63,832 nucleotides of DNA from Verrucomicrobiia bacterium (GTDB taxonomy: Bacteria; Verrucomicrobiota; Verrucomicrobiia; Verrucomicrobiales; DEV007). Positions 36,829 through 44,474 of the stretch are shown in pieces. How positions within the stretch are numbered: position 1 is the stretch's first letter; each line of letters starts with the position of its first letter. The notes beneath the pieces are model-generated. The model ran no database searches and was not told the DNA's origin. It worked only from the letters and a program-made list of their open reading frames with translations. The position numbers were made by a program, and so were the translations under genes. The stretch spans positions 1 through 63,832 of the forward strand of contig JAGROY010000111.1 in the NCBI GenBank assembly GCA_020439995.1, in the 5' to 3' direction.

Positions 36829-38385
36829 TCACTTGGTCGCCACAGCGCTTTGGATTTCGATCGGCACGAATTCTGTAATCACAAAACCATTACTGGCATC
36901 GTAAAGGCGCACGACACCATCCGAGCCGGCAGCAGCGATGCGTTGACCGTCCGGACTGAATGTCACCGCGTAGCTGGTCGATTGCGGCAGAGTGATCTTC
37001 GCCAGCGTTTTCACACTGGCAGCAAAGAACTCGTTCAGCTTCTTGATCTCGTCGCCGTTGCGCTCGTGCGTTGGCTTGATCAGGATATCCTTGATCTCGC
37101 CTTCGGGTTTCAGCTCTGGATCGATCTGATGAATCTGAACCCAGCCGTGCCCGTCGAGGCTACTCGCAGCGGCCACCCGGCTGCCATCACGACTGATCGC
37201 TACCGAGAAGACACGACCTTCCATCTCAGGAAACTCAAGAAGCAGATTGGCATCGTCGCCAATCTTACGGGCGGTTGTCCGGTGGATCTGATACAACTTT
37301 GGAATTCCGTCTGAACCTCCAACGATGATTTCATCGCGCAGTGGATGGCTGACCACAGCAGCGATTCCACCCTTGAGCGCCTTCGGGGTGATAGAGGTAA
37401 TGTTGTCGACAAAGCGCTCCGTTGCCACCTCCGTCAACTTGGAAGTCATGTCCCTGCCAACGGAGACGACGTGATCGCCTTTGGTCGAAAACGCAGTATC
37501 GAATACCCAGTCGTTGTGGCCGCCCATGAAGAGCACTTGTTTGCCCGTGGCAGCATCGATCGCGCGCACGGTGTTGTCGCTGCAACCGAACGCGACCAAT
37601 TTTCCATCCGGCGACCAGCTGCCGCCATATACGGTGTCGTAGGTTACGGGTACCGACAGTGCCAGTGTCCGTTTTTCAACATCCCAAATTTGCACCTCCC
37701 CCATCCGTGCGGGCAAGCCTCCAGTGACCGCGAGCCACTTTCCATCCGGGGAGAATCGCACAGACTCAATGCGCTCTGACAATCCCACCAAACGGGCTGC
37801 AAGCCCAGAGCCGTCGGTGTGGTGCAGCAGCACTTCGTGAAACCCGGAGATCGCCAGCAACTTACCGTCTGGAGAGTAATCGAGCGAAGTGATCACGGGA
37901 GGCCGGGTGTAGACGGGCGGATTGTCAGCGGTGTAGCGCTGGCGTGCATTCTCAGGCGTGTCGTCGATGGCACCTTGCGCGATCCATTTGCTGACCAGCG
38001 CGATCTCGGTCTCATGCAAAGGGTCATCTTTGGGCGGCATTTCAGCTTTCCCGTCAACTGGGGTAATCTGCTCGATCAAAAGACTCTTGGCAGGCTCACC
38101 CGCAATGATGGCTGGGTCACCGCTTTCTCCTCCAGCCACGAGTTTGGCAAAATCCGTCATGACGAAATCTCCCTTCGCCTTTGCAGGTTGATGACAACCC
38201 TGGCACTTCGCCTGAAACAGGGGCCTCACTTCCTTGTAATAGCTAACGGGACGTGGCTCACCAGTGGAAGCCTCTTCCCCGGCACTAGCAGAATGCCCCC
38301 ATGCAAGGGGGGCAAGAATCCCCAGCACAGCGCGAAAGACAGCGGCAAAATCGATTGAGAGGATGAATCGTTTCAGGAGTTTCAT
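36829..38385 (-). CDS. Cytochrome c (PSCyt1)-WD40 repeat secreted protein
   Basis: The 518-residue protein has a signal peptide (ILAPLAWGHSASAGEE) and then a planctomycete-type cytochrome c domain with RPLFQAKCQGCHQPAKAKGDF (heme motif CxxCH). It continues through KSLLIEQITPVDGKAEMPP, a likely distal Met. From about residue 165 it is a WD40-type propeller (SLDYSPDGKLLAISG, VRFSPDGKWLAVTGG, WSPDGKLVAFGCSDN, VTFSPDGQRIAAAG). It is probably periplasmic or surface-exposed, in a redox assembly with the downstream DUF1549/1553 protein. The gene is the upstream member of that pair; the 5' region at 38386-38531 should hold its promoter. Confidence 0.88.
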   Translation of the reverse strand: MKLLKRFILSIDFAAVFRAVLGILAPLAWGHSASAGEEASTGEPRPVSYYKEVRPLFQAKCQGCHQPAKAKGDFVMTDFAKLVAGGESGDPAIIAGEPAKSLLIEQITPVDGKAEMPPKDDPLHETEIALVSKWIAQGAIDDTPENARQRYTADNPPVYTRPPVITSLDYSPDGKLLAISGFHEVLLHHTDGSGLAARLVGLSERIESVRFSPDGKWLAVTGGLPARMGEVQIWDVEKRTLALSVPVTYDTVYGGSWSPDGKLVAFGCSDNTVRAIDAATGKQVLFMGGHNDWVFDTAFSTKGDHVVSVGRDMTSKLTEVATERFVDNITSITPKALKGGIAAVVSHPLRDEIIVGGSDGIPKLYQIHRTTARKIGDDANLLLEFPEMEGRVFSVAISRDGSRVAAASSLDGHGWVQIHQIDPELKPEGEIKDILIKPTHERNGDEIKKLNEFFAASVKTLAKITLPQSTSYAVTFSPDGQRIAAAGSDGVVRLYDASNGFVITEFVPIEIQSAVATK

Positions 38386-38531
38386 GGTAATCGGCAGGGT
38401 TTTCTACGCCATCAACGTCGAAACTAGCGAGGCGACGCTGCAGGCTCAATGGAATATAGTGCAGCTTTCATCATCCAGCCTGAAAGTTCTCGATAGCCTG
38501 ATAATTTCACAACGTAACACTGGCTAGCCAA

Positions 38532-38780
38532 TCATCCCCGGCGATAGCTTTGAATGATCCAGCGTGCACCGATCACGAGGAACACGCCAGCGATCACGAC
38601 CTTGATGAAAGAAGGAGAGGGAGCGCGCAGGGACAGGAAGATTGCCAGGAAAGTCACCAGCATCTGACCAACGGCTACCAGCAATTGCCTAGGCGTAGGA
38701 TCGCCAGGTCTGCGCGACGGGATTCGCCGGAGTTTTCCATTTGGCCGCTGACGCATGTAGTCCCTGTCGTAAATACTCAT
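38532..38780 (-). CDS. Small membrane protein of unknown function
   Basis: The 82-residue protein begins MSIYDRDYMRQR, which resembles the short soluble N-terminus of some rhomboid-type membrane proteins. Two hydrophobic helices follow (LLVAVGQMLVTFLAIFLSL; VVIAGVFLVIGARWII). It lacks the rhomboid catalytic Ser and His. ATG 38780 is preferred; longer versions are possible up to 38867. It is divergent from the candidate selenoprotein gene. Function unknown. Confidence 0.55.
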   Translation of the reverse strand: MSIYDRDYMRQRPNGKLRRIPSRRPGDPTPRQLLVAVGQMLVTFLAIFLSLRAPSPSFIKVVIAGVFLVIGARWIIQSYRRG

Positions 38781-38871
38781 GGCTCTCATCTTATCAGAAC
38801 ATGGATCGAAACCACACCGAAAAGGGAGATGATGCTTGGCAATTTCCCAACGATTGGAGAGACTCAACTCT

Positions 38872-40236
38872 ATGATTGCGTTCCACCATTACTCTCATCT
38901 GACGACGATCGTTCACACTCTGGTGCTTGGCACGCTCGCGGCAACACTTTCAATGGGTGAAGAAGAGAAAAAGACGCGGGACCAGATGGTGCTGGAGGAT
39001 CGCAGCGCGCTCGCTGACAACGATCACTGGATCTACAATGACCTCGACAAGGCATTCGCGGAAGCAGAGCAGAGCGGGCGCCCGCTCATGGTGGTGCATC
39101 GATGCATCCCCTGACATGCCTGCGCAAGCTTTGACCAGCAGGTAGTTGGTCGCGACGATGAAAAGGTTCGGGAACTCTTGAGCAAGTTTGTAGCCGTGCG
39201 GGTCGTGCAGGCGAATGCGATGGATCTGAGGCTGTTTCAATTTGATTACGACATGTCATTCGCCGTCACCTTTCTCCATCCTGATCGCACAGTGTATGGC
39301 AGATTCGGAACACGCAATGGCAATGAGGAAGCTGCGGATGATGAGATCTCGATGGCGGGCCTCGCTGCAGCGATGAGTGGTGCCCTCGAGTTACACGCTG
39401 GGTATCCCGGAAACAAAGCATCACTCGTTGGCAAGCAACCTGTCCCTTCGGTGAAATATCCTACTCCTGAGAAAATCCCAACCATGGGCAAGTACAAATC
39501 GGTGCTCGACTACGACGGCAAAATCGCCGGGAGCTGCATCCATTGTCACTCGATTCGGGATAAACAAAGACGCATCGTTCGCGATGCCGGTGAAATCCTG
39601 GGCCTACGGGAGTTGTCCCCCTGGCCGATGCCACTGGTGCTCGGAATTCAGATGGATGCCCAGGCGCGGGCTACCGTGGCCAACGTGGTTCTGAATTCCC
39701 CTGCCGCCAGCGCCGGGCTCAAGGCTGGCGACCAGATTCTCAAAGCGAACGGACAACCGATACTGTCGACAGCAGATCTCCAGTGGACGCTGCACGCAAT
39801 GGACGATAATGCGAAACTCGTCCTCGATCTCACCAGATCGAGCGAACCGATTACCCTTACAGTCACACCACAAAACCAATGGCGCGAGTCGTCCGATATT
39901 GCCTGGCGCGTTTCCACCTGGGATCTGCGGCGCATCGCCCTCGGAGGCATGCGCTTGGAAAGGATTCCCACCGAAGCGCGGACGGGTAACATTCCCAAAG
40001 CCGGAAAGATGGCGCTCCGCGCGCTCAACGTTGGTCAGTATGGCGATCATGCGACAGCAAAGAAGGCCGGGCTCAAAAAAGAAGATGTGATCGTCGAATT
40101 CAACGGGGACAGTGGCGACCTGACCGAAAGCGAGCTGATCAAAAGGATCGTCTCCACGCTCAAAAAGGGTGAGAAGGTAAGTGTTGACTATCTCCGATCC
40201 GGCGAACGCAGGGAGACATCGTTTCAGCTGCAGTGA
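38872..40236 (+). CDS. Candidate selenoprotein: thioredoxin-like/CxxCH/double-PDZ protein with in-frame TGA
   Basis: The frame is continuous except for one TGA at 39112-39114. Read through, it gives about 454 residues: signal peptide, a thioredoxin-like region with RPLMVVHRC-I-P-[TGA]-H-A-C-ASFD, a CxxCH motif (SCIHCHSIRDKQ, about residue 222) and two PDZ domains (about 255-330 and 375-450). The same frame continues on both sides with family-like sequence (SKFVAVRVVQANAMDL, DYDMSFAVTFLHPD). The TGA falls in the redox motif where a Cys is expected (C78, position 81, C84), so it is read as selenocysteine. A hairpin with loop AGGUA lies at 39133-39151. The alternative is a nonsense mutation splitting the gene into 38872-39114 and 39178-40236. 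ATG 38872 fits a signal peptide; TTG 38836 has a nearby GGGAG. Confidence 0.65.
39133..39151 (+). promoter_or_regulatory. Candidate bacterial SECIS hairpin
   Basis: The RNA can form a 7-bp stem, GACCAGC with GUUGGUC (one G-U pair), closing the 5-nt loop AGGUA at 39140-39144. The loop starts 25 nt after the UGA. Known bacterial SECIS elements have the apical loop about 16-37 nt after UGA with a conserved G among the first loop bases. Escherichia coli fdhF has loop AGGUCU, so the first four bases match. There is no bulged U in the upper stem as in E. coli. Functional proof needs SelB/tRNA-Sec, which are not visible in this window. Confidence 0.5.
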
Positions 40237-40252
40237 GTTTGACCTTGCGTTG

Positions 40253-40287
40253 AGGTGGCAACTCCGGCAAGGAAGCCGCAGCCACCT
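40253..40287. terminator. Hairpin in the convergent gap (possible bidirectional terminator)
   Basis: AGGTGGC at 40253-40259 can pair with GCCACCT at 40281-40287, with an inner CGGC/GCCG stem (40265-40268 with 40275-40278). It lies in the 54-bp gap between the converging candidate selenoprotein gene and the nucleoside-transporter gene. There is no clear T-tract on either side, so terminator function is only a suggestion. Confidence 0.35.
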
Positions 40288-40290
40288 GGG

Positions 40291-41667
40291 TCACTGCGTA
40301 GCCTGGAAGAACATTCCGGCGATCGATGCCGATAACAGGCTGGCAATCGTGCCGCCGATCATGGCTTTCATTCCAAGCTGGGCAAGCGTCAGCCGCTGGG
40401 TGGGAGCCAGAGTTCCAATGCCGCCCAGCTGAATGCCGATCGAGGAAAAATTGGCGAACCCACAGAGCGCAAAAGTCATGAGGAACGCCGACTTTGGACT
40501 AAGACTGGCAGCCGAACTCATCGCTCCCAAATCCAGATAAGCGACGAACTCGTTCACAATGACTTTTTTCCCAAGCAGGCTTCCCGCCTGAAGGAGATCG
40601 CCAGATTCAACGCCGATCAGGGCCGCAATAGGCGCGAATGCAAAGCCGCAAATTGCTTCGAGCGAAAAACTGGAGAAAACGGCGGATTCACCGCCCGAGA
40701 TGCGCTGGACAAACAGGTTGAGCCAACCTTTCTCCCGATCGAAATGCATTCCGTCACGATCAACGAAGAAGCCACCTATGCCGTCGGTGAGAATGGCGTT
40801 GAGCATCGCGATGAGCGCCACGAATGCGATGATCATCGCCGCCACATTCAGAGCAAGTTTTAGCCCCTGGGATGTGCCCGTAGCCACCGCATCGAGCACA
40901 TTGGCTCCCACCGTCTCTTTTGGTATAAAGAGGTGTGAGTCCACCGTCTCGGTTTCGGGCACTAACATTTTGGCGACCAGCAGGGCTGCTGGGGCATTCA
41001 TCAGGGACGCGCAGAGGAGGAACTTCGCGAACTCCTGCTGGCGCGCTTCATCCGCCCCGCCAAGAATCCCGATGTAGGCCACCAACACCCCGCCGGCAAT
41101 CGTCGCCATTCCTCCGGTCATCAGCGCCATGATCTCGGACCGCGTCATCTTTGGAATATACGGTTTCACAACCAACGGTGCCTCCGTTTGTCCCACGAAC
41201 ACATTCGCCGCCGCCGCCAGACTCTCGGCACCCGACAATCGCATCAAGCGAGTCATCACCCACGCCAGACAGAAAACGATGCGCTGCAGAATGCCTACAT
41301 AATAAAGGAACGACGCGAACGCCGAAAAGAACACGATCGTAGGCAGCACCTGAAAAGCGAAGATGAAGCCCCTTCCAACACCCAGCACCTTCTCCGCCTC
41401 ACCAGCATCAGAGAGAACCGGCCCAAAAATCACCGCTGTCCCATCAGCCGTAAAATTGATGACCGTAACGAACAGACTGGCAAGCCACTGAAAGACCACT
41501 CCAGCACTCCCTCCGAGAAAAAACAGAGTGGCAAACACCAACTGAACCGCAACACCCCCAACCACAATCGGCCAGTGAATCTTTCGTCTGTCCGAGGAAA
41601 GCAGACAGGCAATTGCAAGGAGTCCTGTCACTCCCCCCAGGCCACGGACGATATCGGTGAGAATCAT
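40291..41667 (-). CDS. Concentrative nucleoside transporter (NupC/CNT family)
   Basis: The 458-residue membrane protein has about ten or more hydrophobic segments. It carries the CNT signatures NVFVGQTEAPLVVKPY (re-entrant nucleoside/Na site), MTGGMATIAGGVLVAYIG and FVAYLDLG...ALCGFANFSSIGIQLGG. CNT proteins import nucleosides with Na+ or H+ across the inner membrane. ATG 41667 (MILTDIVRGLGG) is chosen from topology; an ATG at 41718 would add 17 basic residues. It is convergent with the candidate selenoprotein gene. Salvage enzymes are not adjacent. Confidence 0.9.
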   Translation of the reverse strand: MILTDIVRGLGGVTGLLAIACLLSSDRRKIHWPIVVGGVAVQLVFATLFFLGGSAGVVFQWLASLFVTVINFTADGTAVIFGPVLSDAGEAEKVLGVGRGFIFAFQVLPTIVFFSAFASFLYYVGILQRIVFCLAWVMTRLMRLSGAESLAAAANVFVGQTEAPLVVKPYIPKMTRSEIMALMTGGMATIAGGVLVAYIGILGGADEARQQEFAKFLLCASLMNAPAALLVAKMLVPETETVDSHLFIPKETVGANVLDAVATGTSQGLKLALNVAAMIIAFVALIAMLNAILTDGIGGFFVDRDGMHFDREKGWLNLFVQRISGGESAVFSSFSLEAICGFAFAPIAALIGVESGDLLQAGSLLGKKVIVNEFVAYLDLGAMSSAASLSPKSAFLMTFALCGFANFSSIGIQLGGIGTLAPTQRLTLAQLGMKAMIGGTIASLLSASIAGMFFQATQ

Positions 41668-41780
41668 AGGTTTTCCAGTATGGATCCTGAATTTTCTGGA
41701 AAACTGTCTGAATCTCAAGCCTGTGTCGAGAGATCAACGACACACGGTCCGCACGTCAGCCTTCGCACGATTCTCATGCC

Positions 41781-43670
41781 TTATAGGTTCGAAACATACA
41801 CACGCAGAAATGCTGGCAATTCCGCATTCGCCGCGCCGACAGTCACCTTCAGTATCCCGTCGCCCATTTCTTCTTTGCTCACCACCGCTGAATGATCAAG
41901 CCCCAGGGATGAATTCCACACTTCACTCCATTCCCCGGCAAGGTCATTACCAAGCTGAACCGCATAATCAAGATCGACGGCAGAAGGCCGGTAGAAAAAC
42001 GTTATCGCAGGCACCTTGTCTGCTCCTTGAGGCACACTCACGCCTCTCGCTGCTGAATCTGCTTTTGCTGGATTGGCACCGAAGGCGTATTCCAGCAGGT
42101 TGTTGAATGCATCGTGGTCAGGATTCGCAGTGGCGAGAGCATCGCCGCCTGCCAGTCCGGCCAGCGCCGCCCACTCTTCAAACGTTTCCCCTACCGAAAT
42201 CGTAAACATGTGGGATGTAGTCACCCCGTCACGGTCGGTCGCCCCGACCTCGATCTCAGCCTGTCCCTGCGCAAGATAGTCAATGACCATCTCACCCGTC
42301 TCCGACACATCAACGCTGGCAACGGAGGGGGCAGAGTTCGAGTTCAGGGAAAACGACAGCGGTTGCAGCCGAGCAACGCTAAAAATAGTCACCAGATCAT
42401 CTGTATCAAGCCCGTCGTTTCGAAGGCGAAGCAGAGGCCAATCCTTAATGTCAAACTTTGCTTCCTGACAAGATTCTTCAGGTGCCTCACCTTCACACGT
42501 AACCACATCCACGCTGAAATCGTTAGTTGGCAGCGCTGCGATTGCTTTTACAACAGTCATGCCGTCCCCCATCACACGTCCGAAGGAGGTAAACCCGCCA
42601 ACTGCTGAATCCAGTGACTGCGAGTTATCGCTTACGTTGAAGAACCACTCATTGGTTGCACTGTCTGGGGCACCGCTCCTTTTCGCCATGGCAATCGTAC
42701 CACAGACATTCGGTCGATCAGCACTGAATTCATTCATTACCGCTGAGCTACTTCGCACCTGCCGGATCTGGCCTTCAGCTGCGAACGTGAATCCTCCTCC
42801 TTGAATAATAGAAACCGAGCTACTTAATGATTTGTGAAAGAAAGAATTCTCCCAATCCCCGCGGTCGACATAATTGAGAAAATTCGTGACGGTAAGCGGT
42901 GCGTGAGTTTCGTAAAGTGCGACATCGATATTTCCTAGCGCTGTCGCTATGCGGACGAGCCTCTCAGTGTCCGGGTCAATGAACGTCTGGTCCAAATCGA
43001 AAACAGCTCTTTGCGCTCCTACGTTTGCCGCGAGGTCTGGGATAGTAGTCGCGATAATGGGGGCCTGCGTGATTGTTATGGCCGTTGTAAATTGTCGCTT
43101 ATGGTGTCCGTTTTTTGCAACAACTGTGACCCTGTAGCCGCCGCCATCCACAACCCCCGTAATTTTAGCGGGTAAACCTGTGATCACGAGATTCTCTGGA
43201 GCATTTACTAGCTCCAACTGGTCCGCCGTGAACCCACTTAATTCGATTGGAAGATTGAGTGGACCAGGAGGTGCCAAAACACAACCTTCAGTTTTTACAC
43301 TTAGGTCACTCCGCGTCGTAACCTCAACTGGACTGGTGTAAGCTGAACTATCTAACACAACTCCTTCGGCGTCAGTGGTAACCGTTCGAAGTCGAAACAC
43401 GGTCGGTGTTTCAGCCACAAGCGCCGTAAAGAGCTGACTGGTCGCACCAGGTGAAGTTTTGACGATGCTGATCCAATTGCCGTCAGATTGCTGGAAATCA
43501 AATTCCACTCGACTGTTCGGCTCACTGTTCTCCCATAGAAAGGTTACAGAGGATTTAGAGGCGCTTTCCCAATCTACGTTACCTGGAAGTTCCAATGCTT
43601 TTAGCCAGATTGGCATCAAACAAAGGAAACACGGGAGGAAACAAACTAAGCCTTGAGTTCGTGGGTTCAA
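41781..43670 (-). CDS. Secreted cyclophilin-type peptidyl-prolyl isomerase with Ig-like domains
   Basis: The 629-residue protein has a signal peptide (LVCFLPCFLCLMPIWLKA) and a fibronectin-like region. A cyclophilin-type PPIase domain follows: VRIATALGNIDVALYETHAPLT, FFHKSLSSSVSIIQGGGF, MAKRSGAPDSATNEWFFNV, FTSFGRVMGDGM. Further beta domains come next. It has an LEYAFGANP calcium-loop-like motif (NPDHDAFNNLLEYAFG) and a C-terminal module ending LRVYVSNL. Cyclophilins accelerate proline isomerisation; this one probably acts outside the inner membrane. It follows the PEP-CTERM gene on the same strand but after its terminator at 43714-43739. Confidence 0.82.
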   Translation of the reverse strand: MNPRTQGLVCFLPCFLCLMPIWLKALELPGNVDWESASKSSVTFLWENSEPNSRVEFDFQQSDGNWISIVKTSPGATSQLFTALVAETPTVFRLRTVTTDAEGVVLDSSAYTSPVEVTTRSDLSVKTEGCVLAPPGPLNLPIELSGFTADQLELVNAPENLVITGLPAKITGVVDGGGYRVTVVAKNGHHKRQFTTAITITQAPIIATTIPDLAANVGAQRAVFDLDQTFIDPDTERLVRIATALGNIDVALYETHAPLTVTNFLNYVDRGDWENSFFHKSLSSSVSIIQGGGFTFAAEGQIRQVRSSSAVMNEFSADRPNVCGTIAMAKRSGAPDSATNEWFFNVSDNSQSLDSAVGGFTSFGRVMGDGMTVVKAIAALPTNDFSVDVVTCEGEAPEESCQEAKFDIKDWPLLRLRNDGLDTDDLVTIFSVARLQPLSFSLNSNSAPSVASVDVSETGEMVIDYLAQGQAEIEVGATDRDGVTTSHMFTISVGETFEEWAALAGLAGGDALATANPDHDAFNNLLEYAFGANPAKADSAARGVSVPQGADKVPAITFFYRPSAVDLDYAVQLGNDLAGEWSEVWNSSLGLDHSAVVSKEEMGDGILKVTVGAANAELPAFLRVYVSNL

Positions 43671-43713
43671 AACTTGCGATGGTTCAGAGGTTCACTGTTC
43701 TTCACAAAAAGAA

Positions 43714-43739
43714 ACCGCCGACCGTTTCCGGTCGGCGGT
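43714..43739 (-). terminator. Rho-independent terminator
   Basis: A 10-bp perfect stem (ACCGCCGACC with GGTCGGCGGT) closes a 6-nt loop. On the minus strand the stem is followed by a T-rich run (TTTCTTTTTG). It lies 34 bp beyond the stop of the PEP-CTERM gene at 43773 and should end the transcript from 44435 and possibly from the secretion operon upstream. Confidence 0.85.
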
Positions 43740-43772
43740 ATTCATAGAAATTATCAATCTTGAAGACCGATA

Positions 43773-44435
43773 CTAGCGCCGGCGACGGATGAATACCATC
43801 GATCCGAGTCCACTAAGGAGCAAAAGTGCTGCTGATGGCTCAGGAACAACTGGACCACCTCCTGCCCCTGCAAGTACCAAACTTGGCAGAGAGATTCCCA
43901 ATTCTGGAGAGGCGACATCGCCACCCAGTGAACCCAAGAGCAATGCATCCCCCGGACTGTCCAGATTAGCTGAACTTGAGAACGGGATAGCTCCATCTTC
44001 ACCAAACACTTCGGAAGACTTGTAAAGAAGGAACTCGTCAGATGCGCTTGTTCCTGCGCCTTTTGCGATTGCAACGTAGATGTTGTTTCCAACAAATCCA
44101 TCACCTGCAGCAAGAGGTGCATTTCCCTGAACGTCTGCGGTCGCCAGTCCTGCAAACTCAGGGATTGCAGTGGAAGTTCCAAACACTTTGAAGTCAGCAA
44201 GAATAGGTGCAAAGTCGTTGGAGACGTTCGCTGCCTTGATTGCATCATCAGAAAGCGCCGTGGTTCCGACGATCCATGTTCCGCTTCCTACGGGAAGAAG
44301 AGTGCCTGACGAATCAACGACGAGACGTCCGCCATCCCCTGCTGCATTCAGCGAAGATACGGAAATCGACCCTGCATGAGCAGCTGCCACTCCCATAAGA
44401 GCGACAAAACTAGCTGTGATTAGTTTTTTGATCAT
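43773..44435 (-). CDS. PEP-CTERM sorting-domain protein
   Basis: The 220-residue protein has a signal peptide (LITASFVALMGVAAAHAG). It ends VVPEPSAALLLLSGLG...FIRRRR, a typical PEP-CTERM signal processed by an exosortase. The mature part is a secreted beta-rich domain with no recognised function. It follows the T2SS gene cluster and the TIGR02597-like gene on the same strand, and a strong terminator follows it. No exosortase gene is visible here. Confidence 0.82.
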   Translation of the reverse strand: MIKKLITASFVALMGVAAAHAGSISVSSLNAAGDGGRLVVDSSGTLLPVGSGTWIVGTTALSDDAIKAANVSNDFAPILADFKVFGTSTAIPEFAGLATADVQGNAPLAAGDGFVGNNIYVAIAKGAGTSASDEFLLYKSSEVFGEDGAIPFSSSANLDSPGDALLLGSLGGDVASPELGISLPSLVLAGAGGGPVVPEPSAALLLLSGLGSMVFIRRRR

Positions 44436-44474
44436 TTGATATTTAGTTTCTTATTTGTTGAGGAAATTTAAGGT

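Noticed and set aside
39178..40236. A separate gene starting at TTG 39178
   Set aside because: It is in frame with the upstream part, and coding similarity continues across 39115-39177. A single read-through frame explains both halves, though a nonsense mutation is still possible.
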